A DNA stretch of 64,000 nt from Ancylomarina subtilis (GCF_004217115.1 NZ_SHKN01000002.1:62001-126000); one strand, 5' to 3'; positions 17,781 to 26,849 are shown, counted from the first letter of the stretch. The notes: generated by a model not told the origin, from the sequence alone. Program-made: numbers and translations.

Positions 17781-18183
17781 CGCAATAAAGGCTTGGAATT
17801 TTAATTTGTCTTTTTACGAAAATACGCATTAGATTTCGTCTATGTTTAAGAAATGGATTCAAAAATTGAATGTGAGATTTTAGAGTGCGTTAATAATATT
17901 GATTATGAAACTTTTTAATGCAATGTGATGTCTCGCTGATATTGTTTTGTCAAGAGGACTAAAATAATCTATATAACAGTAATTTTGCCTTATTGATTTT
18001 GTCCTAAGTGTTTAGCTTAGAGATAAAAGGTCTCTTTTTTGAAAAATGAGCCTGAGAAGAAAAAAATCTTTGCTGCAATCCTTTTCAATGCCCTTTATTT
18101 TTCTTTCATTTGCAAATTATTAATAGAATTGTACGACAACAAACATCAGTCGTTTAACGACTAGAATTAAAACATAATAGGGC
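17781..18183. other. Intergenic region upstream of arcA
   Basis: This 403-base AT-rich gap lies between the divergent DUF4294 gene and arcA. Apart from the TAATTTTG element at 17980-17987 I see no gene, repeat or RNA-like structure. Confidence 0.5.
17980..17987 (+). promoter_or_regulatory. -7 promoter element upstream of arcA
   Basis: TAATTTTG matches TAnnTTTG exactly. If used, it would give arcA a leader of about 190 bases. No clear -33 partner is seen. Confidence 0.4.
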
Positions 18184-19473
18184 ATGACTAAGTACGTAGA
18201 ATTAGATGTTCGATCAGAAATTGGAGAATTGGAAGGGGTGATCCTTCATACACCAGGATCGGAAGTTGAGAATATGACACCTGAGAATGCTGAACGAGCT
18301 CTCTATAGTGATATTCTTAACCTTTCAGTAGCGCAAAAAGAATACAAGCAATTAAGTGGATCATTGAATGAAATCACTCAAACCTATCAGGTAAAAGAAT
18401 TATTGGCGAATATTTTAAAAGACGATAAGGTTAAAGAGATCGTTATAGATAAGGTTTGCAAAATTGAGCCAGAACTCGCAGTAAAAGGAAACACTTACTG
18501 TATTAAAGATATTCTTTTGGATCAAACGGCTGATGACTTGGCTTCATTATTGATTGAGGGAGTTACTTTAACCCGCGACAACTTGACCAAATTTTTAAGC
18601 AAAGAGCGTTATGCAATGCGTCCGCTTCACAATTTCTTTTTTACTCGTGATGCTTCAATGTCTGTTGTTGATGAGGTTTTAATTGGTAAGATGGCCAATG
18701 CGGTTCGTGACCGTGAATCATTGATTATGCAGGCTATTTTCGATTATACACCAGGATTCAAAGCAAAAACGGTTAATCCTATCGATAATCCAAACATGGA
18801 CCCTAACTGTATGATTGAAGGGGGAGATGTTTTAATCGCTCGTGAAGATATTTTGATCATTGGTAACGGTACGCGTACGACAACTCAAGGGATTGACTTT
18901 ATTTTAGCTCAACTGCTTTCGCAGAAAGAAGAGAAACAACGTCATATTCTGGTACAGGAATTGCCATCGCATCCAGAGTCGTTTATTCACCTTGATATGG
19001 TGTTTACTTTGCTAGATAAGGATAAGTGTATGGTTTACGAGCCATTGATTATTCGTCCAAACAAATATCAAACGGTTCATATTACCATCCAGAATGGGAA
19101 GGTTGTTAATATCAAGAGAGAAAACAATTTGTTGCAAGCCCTTAAGAAGCTTGGTATGGAGTTGAAACCAATTTATTGTGGTGGAACTAAAGAACCTTGG
19201 AATCAGGAAAGAGAGCAGTGGCATTCAGGTGCAAACTTCTTTGCTGTAGGACCAGGTAAGGTGGTTGGATATGCTCGTAATATCTACACCATGGAAGAAA
19301 TGAACAAGAATGGTTTCGAAATTATTCCTGCTGACGACGTGATTAGCCATAAGATAAACCTGGCTGACTACGAAAAGTATGTGATTACACTTGATGGATC
19401 AGAGCTGCCTCGTGGTGGTGGTGGTGCACGTTGTATGACCATGCCTATCCGTCGTAAAGCGGTTAACTGGTAA
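18184..19473 (+). CDS. arcA: Arginine deiminase
   Basis: Converts arginine to citrulline and ammonia. The guanidino-modifying fold is shown by the FFFTRDASM motif, the IEGGDVLI motif, the WHSGANFFAVGPGKVVGY block with its catalytic His, and the C-terminal GGGGARCMTMPI with nucleophile Cys417. The length of 429 is slightly longer than the usual 405-415. No carbamoyltransferase, carbamate kinase or arginine/ornithine antiporter is adjacent. The pathway is therefore either completed elsewhere or serves only to release ammonia or citrulline. The gene is monocistronic with a strong terminator. Confidence 0.95.
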   Translation: MTKYVELDVRSEIGELEGVILHTPGSEVENMTPENAERALYSDILNLSVAQKEYKQLSGSLNEITQTYQVKELLANILKDDKVKEIVIDKVCKIEPELAVKGNTYCIKDILLDQTADDLASLLIEGVTLTRDNLTKFLSKERYAMRPLHNFFFTRDASMSVVDEVLIGKMANAVRDRESLIMQAIFDYTPGFKAKTVNPIDNPNMDPNCMIEGGDVLIAREDILIIGNGTRTTTQGIDFILAQLLSQKEEKQRHILVQELPSHPESFIHLDMVFTLLDKDKCMVYEPLIIRPNKYQTVHITIQNGKVVNIKRENNLLQALKKLGMELKPIYCGGTKEPWNQEREQWHSGANFFAVGPGKVVGYARNIYTMEEMNKNGFEIIPADDVISHKINLADYEKYVITLDGSELPRGGGGARCMTMPIRRKAVNW

Positions 19474-19492
19474 GCCAAACGATATATTATAA

Positions 19493-19530
19493 AAGAAGCC
19501 TTGCTGATCTGCTGATTTGCAAGGCTTCTT
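19493..19530 (+). terminator. Rho-independent terminator after arcA
   Basis: A perfect 12-bp stem (19493-19504 with 19519-19530) with a 14-base loop is followed by CTTTT, 20 bases past the arcA stop. Confidence 0.8.
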
Positions 19531-19633
19531 CTTTTATGATCTTGGCTAAGATTCGCATGGGATTAAACCTTTAATTTTTATTCCAGCTTTTTAGTATTAA
19601 ATTCGCGCACACAAATAAATATATTAGATCAAG

Positions 19634-20164
19634 ATGAGGAAGTTGAAAAACAGCGAGCTGAATCGCAAAAGTATTGATGAGTTTAAAACGGCAGAGAAAA
19701 CACCCTTTATTATTGTGTTGGACAATGTGCGCAGCTTAAACAATATTGGTTCGGTCTTTCGTACTTCTGATGCCCTTTTGGTTGAGGCCATTTATTTGTG
19801 TGGTATTACGGCGACACCACCGCATCGCGATTTGCATAAAACAGCTTTAGGTGCTGAAGATTCTGTGGCCTGGAAATACTTTGAGAGAACAGAAGATGCT
19901 GTTGCTGACCTTAAGGCAAAGGGGTTTGATGTTTATGCGATTGAACAAGCCGAGAACTCAATATCTTTACCTGATTTTCAGATTGAATCGGATAAAAAGT
20001 ATGCCTTTGTTTTTGGAAACGAAGTAAAAGGGGTACAACAAGCTATTGTTGATGCTTCAGAATCTTGTATCGAAATTCCGCAGTTTGGTACCAAGCATTC
20101 GTTCAATATCTCAGTGAGTTGTGGTATTGTACTTTGGGATTTATTTTCGAAGTTGAGGTTTTAA
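19634..20164 (+). CDS. TrmH/SpoU family RNA 2'-O-methyltransferase
   Basis: 176 residues forming a single SPOUT domain. Motif 1 is LDNVRSLNNIGSVFRTSDA, motif 2 is FVFGNEVKGV and motif 3 is HSFNISVSCGIVLWD, which together form the knotted S-adenosylmethionine site. It lacks the N-terminal RNA-binding extension seen in RlmB, so it resembles small TrmH-like enzymes acting on tRNA or rRNA riboses. The substrate is not assigned. It is convergent with the STAS/HATPase gene and separated by a bidirectional hairpin. Confidence 0.9.
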   Translation: MRKLKNSELNRKSIDEFKTAEKTPFIIVLDNVRSLNNIGSVFRTSDALLVEAIYLCGITATPPHRDLHKTALGAEDSVAWKYFERTEDAVADLKAKGFDVYAIEQAENSISLPDFQIESDKKYAFVFGNEVKGVQQAIVDASESCIEIPQFGTKHSFNISVSCGIVLWDLFSKLRF

Positions 20165-20177
20165 TCAATTATCTCTG

Positions 20178-20206
20178 AGTCTGAATTGAAAAGTACAATT
20201 CAGACT
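20178..20206. terminator. Bidirectional hairpin terminator between convergent genes
   Basis: A perfect 11-bp stem (20178-20188 with 20196-20206) with a 7-base A-rich loop lies in the 48-base gap between two convergent stop codons. Confidence 0.65.
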
Positions 20207-20212
20207 TTCTGT

Positions 20213-21019
20213 TTAGACATTGAATTCTAAGGTTACAATAGTCCCTGGGAACTCTTTGCGCGTGAGTTTAGAGAACTTGCGGTGCTTCACTTGTTTCCAT
20301 ACGCCATTGCCTGATATAATCTGAATTTTACCATCGTTCTGCTCAATAAACTGGCGAATGGTAAACAAACCCATCCCATTGTGCTTGAAAGGTTTTGATG
20401 TTGAGCCTGACTCAACGGCCCATTTAATCGCACCCATCCCATTTTGAGCTTTCTTTAGTGCAGAAGTTGCCAGTTGTTGCATGTTTGCACCCTTGTTCAC
20501 GATACTGATGATTAGCTTTTTGTTGTGAACCGATACGTAATGCGAAATGAAAACCTCCTTACGATTGCTGTGTGCAAAAGCATTTCGGAATATCTCGGCT
20601 ACGCATAACTCGATTGCCATTTTCAGTTGAGGGTTAAGGGCAACGGCAGGTCGTTCAGGGAAAATTTTATTTTCGAGGTAATCTGTCAATTGTTCTTCAT
20701 CAGGACTTGAGAAGAATTGGCATTTGATCAGACTTTTCCAAACATCTTTTTTCATCCCGCCTTTTACCATCTTTTTGGTGTAGAAGAGGTTAAGAATGGA
20801 ATCCTGAAAATTTATAAGACGTACTTTATTGCGGCGTCTCTCAAGATCCATAATAAGACTACCTAAAACTGCAAACAGATTGGATTCTATGAGTTTTGTT
20901 TCCTGAAAATCGAATACGATTTCAGTTTTAATCAACTGCTTTGTAGAAGCTTGTAATTCAGTAAAGAATAGATAGCTCTGGTAGTTATTTGTTAGTTTTT
21001 TAGGGATGATGATTTCCAT
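20213..21019 (-). CDS. STAS-like / HATPase (anti-sigma-type) signalling protein
   Basis: 268 residues in two parts. Residues 1-100 look like a STAS-type domain (FDFQETKLIESNLFAVLGSL). Residues 130-268 form a GHKL ATPase with N-box ELCVAEIFRNAFAHS and G-box NGMGLFTIRQFIEQ. There is no dimerisation/phospho-acceptor histidine module, so it is not an ordinary histidine kinase. The arrangement resembles fused anti-sigma-factor/antagonist switches of the RsbT/RsbW kind, but partners are not adjacent. It is a single gene without recognisable promoter signals, and its function is inferred from architecture only. Confidence 0.75.
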   Translation of the reverse strand: MEIIIPKKLTNNYQSYLFFTELQASTKQLIKTEIVFDFQETKLIESNLFAVLGSLIMDLERRRNKVRLINFQDSILNLFYTKKMVKGGMKKDVWKSLIKCQFFSSPDEEQLTDYLENKIFPERPAVALNPQLKMAIELCVAEIFRNAFAHSNRKEVFISHYVSVHNKKLIISIVNKGANMQQLATSALKKAQNGMGAIKWAVESGSTSKPFKHNGMGLFTIRQFIEQNDGKIQIISGNGVWKQVKHRKFSKLTRKEFPGTIVTLEFNV

Positions 21020-21234
21020 ATTGCAGGTGTGTTGAATTCAATATTAAAAAAGATGATGCTTCTTCCAGAGTTTATGTGTCCAGCTCTTTTATTTCAAAAG
21101 TATCATAGTTTACAAAATGGAGAAATTTCAGTGGGGCTAAGATATAAAATATCCTTCAGATCTATCTATACTTTGTCTAATTTTAGATGGATTGATGACG
21201 AATGGATATTAACCTATCAAGTTTATAAACCAAA

Positions 21235-21260
21235 AAAACGGCCCTAAAGAGAGCCGTTTT
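21235..21260 (-). terminator. Rho-independent terminator after the TPR lipoprotein gene
   Basis: An 8-bp stem (21235-21242 with 21253-21260) is preceded on the plus strand by A residues, giving a T tract on the minus strand. It lies 25 bases beyond the lipoprotein stop codon. Confidence 0.7.
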
Positions 21261-21284
21261 TAATATGCTTTGATTTGAGTTTAA

Positions 21285-23009
21285 TTACTCAACAATCGCT
21301 TTAAATTCTTCATTTTCAAAAACAGTATAGAATTCAAGGTCAGACTTAGCGAAAGCTTTTAAAGAAGCATCCTTAGCCGTAGCTGATTTCAAGTTAGAGA
21401 AAATTAAGTTGTTGTTGTTAGTTCTTGCACCAACAATTGCTTTTAGGTAATCAACCATAGCGTCATCACTTGTGTTCTTGTTCAATTTCTCAAGAGCAAC
21501 AGTGTATTTTCCAGCTAAGATGTTTGCTAAAGCAGAATTTACAGCATAGCACTCACCAAACTGCTGAGTTGCTAGGTCGTACTGAGCTTTCATGATCGCA
21601 ACAATACCCAAGTTGTAGTTAACTTCTTTACCAGCACCTGTAGCTGCACCGAATAAAACTTCAGCTTCAGCAACGTTACCTTTAACCAATTCAACAGCAC
21701 CTAGGTTGTTTTTTACAACAGGGTTGTTAGCTGAAAGTTGGTCTGCTTTATCGAAGTTAGCTTTAGCTTCGTCAATTTTACCCATTCCGAATAAAACCAT
21801 ACCAGCATCGTTATGAGCTCTCCAGTCACCAGCAAATTGTTTTTTAGCTGTTGAGTAGATTGCTAATTTCTCACTTGCTACTTTGGTAAGAGTTGCAGCA
21901 TAAAGCAATTCTTCAACGTTTAGTTCTGCAGGATTGTTTTTAGCTAGATCTTTAATTTGATCATCTGATTTACCAATGTTATCAACGTTTACAAGAAATT
22001 TAGCTCTTCTCAATTTAGGAAGAATTTCTTTTTTAACTTCAGTGAAAGCAGCAGAAATGTTCTTGATCTCTTTTTCACGTACTTCAGGATCTGAGTACAT
22101 AGAAAGAACACGTAGGATCAATTCCTTATCTCTGATGTTAGACGCTTGCATTAATTTTTTGAAACCATCCCAGTCTTCAGGAGTTACCTTAGATTTGAAG
22201 AAGTCTTCGTTAGTATAATCAGAAAGTTTCGCTTTCTTCATTGATTTTTTGATATACTTTGAAGAAGTCACCTCACGCTTGTTCGCTAACTTCTCATTGA
22301 AGTCTTCAGCTCCATCAGGTGATGCATAAGCAGAAACTTCGATACCTTTGTATTCTTTTTTCGCGTCAGCTTCAACAGCTTTGAAATATTCGCTAAGCGC
22401 TTTGATATCTTCACTTTTCATTTCTGACCAACGAACTTTAGAGCTGTTGATTAGGTAATGAAGATCAGCCTCTTTAGTTTCTGCAATAATTCTTTGGAAA
22501 GCATCCTTACCAATAATATTAGCAGGTTTGTTTTGTACAAGAGTTGCAGTTGCTTTTACTCCCTGAGCAATTTTTACAGGATCAAAATCCAATGACTTTT
22601 CACCTTTTTGAGCTGTCATTCTAACTTCAAGATCAGAAATACGCATTGCCTTTTCGTAATCGATACTTCCTTTATAAGTAATGGTTTTACCAGTTTCGTA
22701 TGGTACTACCGTTGCATTTCCTTGAACTTTCTCACCTTGAAGAGTTTTAGGAGCAAAAGCTTTTTCACCACCTTCAAATTTTAAAACCGGAGTTGCAATT
22801 AAGGTTGCTTTTTTGTTGAAATAGTTAGCTGGTATTCTAACGCTAACTTCAACATCAACTTTCCCAGCGTGAGTTTCAAGAATTTCAGGTGTTACATTGT
22901 AATCAATGTCACTTGCATTTTTTTTCATCTTACTCATTCCGGCACAACCAGAAAGTAAGGCTCCTGCTAGTAGCATAGCTGCTACGTGATTAAGCTTGAT
23001 TTTTTTCAT
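21285..23009 (-). CDS. Lipoprotein with OmpA-like motif and TPR repeats
   Basis: A lipoprotein signal peptide ends in LLSGC with lipidated Cys22. Residues 35-165 are beta-rich. Residues 225-260 contain VSAYASPDGAEDFNEKLANK, reminiscent of the peptidoglycan-binding signature of OmpA-type domains. Residues 390-520 contain tetratricopeptide-like helices (AHNDAGMVLFGMGKIDEAKA, VKNNLGAVELVKGNVAEA, VNYNLGIVAIMKAQYDLA). A Lys/Ala-rich composition and strong codon bias suggest high expression. It is probably a periplasm-facing outer-membrane scaffold in Bacteroidota; a precise role is unknown. An exact -7 element lies upstream and a terminator downstream. Confidence 0.8.
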   Translation of the reverse strand: MKKIKLNHVAAMLLAGALLSGCAGMSKMKKNASDIDYNVTPEILETHAGKVDVEVSVRIPANYFNKKATLIATPVLKFEGGEKAFAPKTLQGEKVQGNATVVPYETGKTITYKGSIDYEKAMRISDLEVRMTAQKGEKSLDFDPVKIAQGVKATATLVQNKPANIIGKDAFQRIIAETKEADLHYLINSSKVRWSEMKSEDIKALSEYFKAVEADAKKEYKGIEVSAYASPDGAEDFNEKLANKREVTSSKYIKKSMKKAKLSDYTNEDFFKSKVTPEDWDGFKKLMQASNIRDKELILRVLSMYSDPEVREKEIKNISAAFTEVKKEILPKLRRAKFLVNVDNIGKSDDQIKDLAKNNPAELNVEELLYAATLTKVASEKLAIYSTAKKQFAGDWRAHNDAGMVLFGMGKIDEAKANFDKADQLSANNPVVKNNLGAVELVKGNVAEAEVLFGAATGAGKEVNYNLGIVAIMKAQYDLATQQFGECYAVNSALANILAGKYTVALEKLNKNTSDDAMVDYLKAIVGARTNNNNLIFSNLKSATAKDASLKAFAKSDLEFYTVFENEEFKAIVE

Positions 23010-23058
23010 GATAATAACTTAAATATGTTGTTGTAATTAATTAAAACGGATATGCTAA

Positions 23059-23066
23059 CAAATTTA
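23059..23066 (-). promoter_or_regulatory. -7 promoter element for the TPR lipoprotein gene
   Basis: The minus strand reads TAAATTTG, an exact TAnnTTTG match, predicting a start site about 43 bases before the ATG. Confidence 0.5.
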
Positions 23067-23120
23067 AGAAAATTTATTCAGCTCCATGTTATCCTCTTAA
23101 CTATATTTGAATAGTATATG

Positions 23121-23756
23121 TTAGATTATGACTCTGTTGAGTCCCTTTTCACACTTAGTGTTGAAAATCACATCACAGATTTTTAAATAATCAGATTCAT
23201 TATTTATGAAATCGATCTTATTCGTATCTATAACTAAGAAATTGAGATCTTGTTGTTGTTTGAAGAAAGAAAAATAACTGTTTTGAATTTTCAGAAGATA
23301 GTCAGCAGTGATATCCTGTTCGTAATTCCGTCCACGTTTTTTTATATTCTCCAAGAGTTTTTCTACATCCGAATGCAGATAGACATATAGGTCAGGTTTG
23401 GGTAAAGAGTTGTAGATGATATGGAAGAACTGGCTATACAGCTTGTATTCATCATCCTGAAGTGTTTGCTTTGAGAAAATCAAAGACTTCATAAAGTAGT
23501 AATCAGAGATGGTGAACGACTTGAACAAATCTTGTTCACTTAACTCATTTTTTAATTGATTATATCTATCGGCGAGGAAAGACATTTCAAGAGGGAAAGA
23601 GTATTTCTCTGGCTCCTGATAAAATTTAGGTAGGAAAGGGTTCTCTGCAAATTGCTCAAGGATAAGCTTTGCATTGAATTCTGAAGCAATTTTATTTGAT
23701 AAAGATGTTTTTCCGGCACCTATATTTCCTTCGATGACGATAAAATTATAATCCAT
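23121..23756 (-). CDS. Deoxynucleoside kinase
   Basis: 211-residue P-loop kinase of the dNK family. The sequence IEGNIGAGKTSLSNKIA places the P-loop at residues 10-18. EQFAENPFLPKFYQEPE and the ADRYNQL motif match deoxyadenosine/deoxyguanosine kinases of bacteria. It phosphorylates salvaged deoxynucleosides; whether dA, dG or dC is preferred cannot be decided here. It is a single gene between the TPR lipoprotein and the oligopeptidase genes on the same strand. Confidence 0.9.
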   Translation of the reverse strand: MDYNFIVIEGNIGAGKTSLSNKIASEFNAKLILEQFAENPFLPKFYQEPEKYSFPLEMSFLADRYNQLKNELSEQDLFKSFTISDYYFMKSLIFSKQTLQDDEYKLYSQFFHIIYNSLPKPDLYVYLHSDVEKLLENIKKRGRNYEQDITADYLLKIQNSYFSFFKQQQDLNFLVIDTNKIDFINNESDYLKICDVIFNTKCEKGLNRVII

Positions 23757-23828
23757 TAAATGTGTGTTTCTGATTTGGATTCGTAAAAATATAAAATGAA
23801 GCGTAAATAATAGGCTTTTTTAAAAATA

Positions 23829-23869
23829 AGAGTAGCCATTGTTGATAAAAAAATCAAAATGACTACTCT
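23829..23869 (-). terminator. Hairpin downstream of the prolyl oligopeptidase gene
   Basis: An 11-position stem with one mismatch (23829-23839 with 23859-23869) and a long AT-rich loop lies 28 bases past the stop. A separate 16-bp perfect palindrome at 23873-23888 lies between the stem and the stop codon. Terminator function is probable but the tail is weak. Confidence 0.4.
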
Positions 23870-23896
23870 CAGAAATTGAATTCAATTTTCTTTGAA

Positions 23897-26014
23897 TTAT
23901 TTAATATCCGGACTGATATTCATATTGTAAAAAATGAATGACCAAATATCTGCATATTCTTCAATTTGCTTTGAAGTCGGCATACCTGCTCCATGTCCGG
24001 CTTTTGATTCAATTCGAATTATAACGGGGTTATCTCCTGTATATTTCTCCTGAAGCGTGGCTATATATTTAAATGAATGTGCGGGAACCACACGGTCATC
24101 ATGGTCAGCCGTTGTCACCATTATAGCCGGGTAATCCAGATCCTTTATTGTATGAACAGGTGAGTAGTTATACAAATATTTAAACATCTCTTCGCTATCA
24201 GCACTGGTGCCATAATCGCCAGCCCAAGCCCAACCAATTGTGAATTTATGGTAGCGCAGCATGTCCATCACACCGACTTCCGGAATTGCCACCTGAAATA
24301 AATCGGGACGTTGATTGATCACCGCACCCACAAGCAGGCCGCCGTTTGATCCGCCTTTAAGTGCGAGTTTCTTTGGGTTTGTATATTTATTTTGAATTAA
24401 ATATTCGGCAGCAGAAATACAGTCGTCGAATACATTCTGTTTATTCATTTTAGTTCCAGCCTGGTGCCAATCTTCGCCGTATTCACCACCCCCGCGTAGG
24501 TTTGCAACCACATAAACACCGCCATTCTCTAACCACACCAAGCGTCGAGGCGTGAAATATGGCGTTAAACTGATGTTGAATCCACCGTAACCATAGAGTA
24601 AGCACGGGTTATTTCCATTCAGTTTTGTTCCTTTTTTATAAATGATAAACATGGGAACCTGAGTGCCGTCTTTGCTGGTATAAAATTTTTGTTCGGTAAT
24701 AAAATCTTCCGGATTAAAGTTGATTTTGGGTTGGTATAAGATCTCTGACTTTTTGCTTTTGAAATTATACTTGTATGCAATCTCAGGTGATGTAAAGGAT
24801 TCGAAACTGTAGAAAGCCGTATCTTCATCTTTTTTGCCAGAAAAACTACCAGCTGTTCCAATTCCCGGTAATTCAAAATCGTAATTGAAACTGCCATCCA
24901 TATTCAGAATTTCGATTTTTGAATAGGCATCCTGCATGTAGGATGCTATAATTTTACCTCCTGCGAGTTTCACCCCATTTAATACATTTTCTTTTTCAGG
25001 AATAAGCTCGGTCCAATTTTCTTTTTCCGGCTTATTGATGTCAACAGAAACCAAACGATATTTTGGAGCGCCATTGTTGGTGTACATCAATAATTTCCCA
25101 TTTATATCATCAACTACATTGTGATCGAAGCTCATTTCGTCAGTAATGAGTTTAAAATCAGAATTCTTTTTGTCAAGTTCTTTAAAATAAAGAGCATTCC
25201 CATGAGAGGCTGACATTGCCGATAGAATCAGATATTTTTCATCATCGGTAACCGAAGCTTCGTATAAGCGCTTAGGAAATTTGGAGTCCTGATAGATCAG
25301 TTTATCTTCGGATTGCTGATTGCCAAGTTTGTGGTAATAAACCTTGTGGTATTCGTTTGAATTTGAAAGCTCAGTTCCCGTTTTTGGAGCATCATAAGCG
25401 CCATAAAAGAAACCATCCTTATACCATGAAACGCCCGAGAATTTAATCCACATCAAATGATCACTGATATCCTTACCAGTTGCAATATCCTTAACGTAAA
25501 CTTCGTTCCAGTCGGAGCCGGATCTGGCAATCAGATAAGCTAAATATTTGCTGTCGCTTGAAACTGAAATGCCGGCAAGAGCCACCGTTCCGTCATCAGA
25601 AAGTTGATTGGGATCAAGTAAAACGCGGGCTTCATCTTCGAGTTTCGATTGAACAAAAAGTACCGATTGGTTTTGCAAGCCATTATTTCTGTAATGAAAA
25701 TACAATTCACCTTTTTTGAAAGGGACACCTACTTTAGGGTAATTCCAAACCTCAGTCAAACGTTTTTTTATTTTTCCTTTGAAAGGAATTGTATTCAGAT
25801 AAGTATCAGTCACTTTATTTTGTTCGATAACCCAGGCTTTTGTTTCGTCTGAATTATCATCTTCGAGCCATCGGTAAGGGTCGGCAACTTTTGTGTTGAA
25901 ATACACATCGGTTGTGTCTACTTTTTTTGAAATAGGATAGTGCATTTTTGTTCTTTTTTTTGAACAGGAAACCATCACTGAACAACAGAGTAATGGTAAA
26001 ATGAGTTTTTTCAT
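23897..26014 (-). CDS. Prolyl oligopeptidase family (S9A) lipoprotein
   Basis: 705 residues with an N-terminal lipoprotein signal (VMVSC, Cys17), then a beta-propeller of about 390 residues and an alpha/beta-hydrolase domain. The triad is Ser556 (KGGSNGGLL), Asp639 (ADHDDRVVP) and His674 (KAGHGAG). Arg641 would bind the substrate carboxylate. The enzyme cleaves short peptides after proline. The lipobox suggests membrane anchoring outside the cytoplasm, as in other Bacteroidota. It is a single gene with no obvious partner. Confidence 0.93.
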   Translation of the reverse strand: MKKLILPLLCCSVMVSCSKKRTKMHYPISKKVDTTDVYFNTKVADPYRWLEDDNSDETKAWVIEQNKVTDTYLNTIPFKGKIKKRLTEVWNYPKVGVPFKKGELYFHYRNNGLQNQSVLFVQSKLEDEARVLLDPNQLSDDGTVALAGISVSSDSKYLAYLIARSGSDWNEVYVKDIATGKDISDHLMWIKFSGVSWYKDGFFYGAYDAPKTGTELSNSNEYHKVYYHKLGNQQSEDKLIYQDSKFPKRLYEASVTDDEKYLILSAMSASHGNALYFKELDKKNSDFKLITDEMSFDHNVVDDINGKLLMYTNNGAPKYRLVSVDINKPEKENWTELIPEKENVLNGVKLAGGKIIASYMQDAYSKIEILNMDGSFNYDFELPGIGTAGSFSGKKDEDTAFYSFESFTSPEIAYKYNFKSKKSEILYQPKINFNPEDFITEQKFYTSKDGTQVPMFIIYKKGTKLNGNNPCLLYGYGGFNISLTPYFTPRRLVWLENGGVYVVANLRGGGEYGEDWHQAGTKMNKQNVFDDCISAAEYLIQNKYTNPKKLALKGGSNGGLLVGAVINQRPDLFQVAIPEVGVMDMLRYHKFTIGWAWAGDYGTSADSEEMFKYLYNYSPVHTIKDLDYPAIMVTTADHDDRVVPAHSFKYIATLQEKYTGDNPVIIRIESKAGHGAGMPTSKQIEEYADIWSFIFYNMNISPDIK

Positions 26015-26167
26015 GCTTCGATTTTAAAAATTAGAAAGGATAAAAACTGAATCCTTTTCGTTTTTTATTTTTTGTATAAAAAACGGAAATTTTAAAGTTA
26101 ATAAATTAAAATCGAATTGTTTAGTTGTATGAATCGGGTTTAAAAATACCGATTTCAGGCTGATGGA

Positions 26168-26662
26168 TTAAATTTGTTTGCCAGATCGTTTTTGGTAGTT
26201 GTCTTTTCGTGCGCCTAAAATATTTCCTATAACCATGCCGATACCTGCGCACATGAAAAAGATATGAGGATTGAATGAATAAAAAGTCCCGTAGCTTAAA
26301 AGTAGACCTAAGGCAACTCCAACTAAGGTGTAAATACCCGAATAAGTATATGTGAAATGATAGGCCTGATAGATATGATGATCATCTTTGAGACGTTTGA
26401 TCAATTTTTCGACACGTTTTTCGTATTCTTTACGGCTAACCCCGCATTTGTTGATCAAACGATCCAACTCATTCACGATTTTTTCCAGTTCTATTTTATC
26501 GTGCTTACAGTTTAAGCAATGGGATTTTTCTTCCCTGTCAAGTATAGCAGCAATACGCTTTAACTTTTCAATTTGATAAAAGCGATAATCTTTAACAGAG
26601 ATATATGCGTCAATTTGATTATCTATATTTTGATTGATACTGTCGAGCCAGGAAGTTTGCAT
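26168..26662 (-). CDS. Small membrane protein with coiled coil and two C-terminal helices
   Basis: 164 residues. Residues 30-95 are charged and likely coiled, and include a CLNC pair (about residues 48-51) that could bind metal or form a disulfide. Two hydrophobic segments follow at roughly 108-130 and 134-152. I do not recognise the family. It has a well-formed promoter of its own, divergent from rlmB. Confidence 0.65.
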   Translation of the reverse strand: MQTSWLDSINQNIDNQIDAYISVKDYRFYQIEKLKRIAAILDREEKSHCLNCKHDKIELEKIVNELDRLINKCGVSRKEYEKRVEKLIKRLKDDHHIYQAYHFTYTYSGIYTLVGVALGLLLSYGTFYSFNPHIFFMCAGIGMVIGNILGARKDNYQKRSGKQI

Positions 26663-26681
26663 AGAATAAAAATATTTTGAG

Positions 26682-26710
26682 CAAATTTAATGAAATAATG
26701 AGATATACAA
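26682..26710 (-). promoter_or_regulatory. Promoter for the 164-aa membrane protein gene
   Basis: On the minus strand TTG (26710-26708) precedes TAAATTTG (26689-26682) by 18 bases. Both match the Bacteroidota consensus. Confidence 0.55.
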
Positions 26711-26785
26711 TTACAGATTGTCTATGGGATTTGTGGGCATTTATATTCGGATGCAGATAGAATTTAGGGATATGCTTTTACCTAG

Positions 26786-26816
26786 TTGTATGATTGGGAT
26801 TTACCTGCTACCTTTG
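26786..26816 (+). promoter_or_regulatory. Promoter for rlmB
   Basis: TTG at 26786-26788, a 20-base spacer and TACCTTTG at 26809-26816 form a well-spaced Bacteroidota promoter, 33 bases before the rlmB ATG. Confidence 0.65.
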
Positions 26817-26849
26817 TCCATTCAGAAAAATAGAATAATAAGAAGATAA

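Noticed and set aside
21029-21247. 72-codon plus-strand open frame between the STAS/HATPase and TPR lipoprotein genes
   Set aside because: Its 3' end overlaps the terminator stem at 21235-21260, it has no promoter-like element or familiar composition, and it fills an otherwise ordinary intergenic gap.
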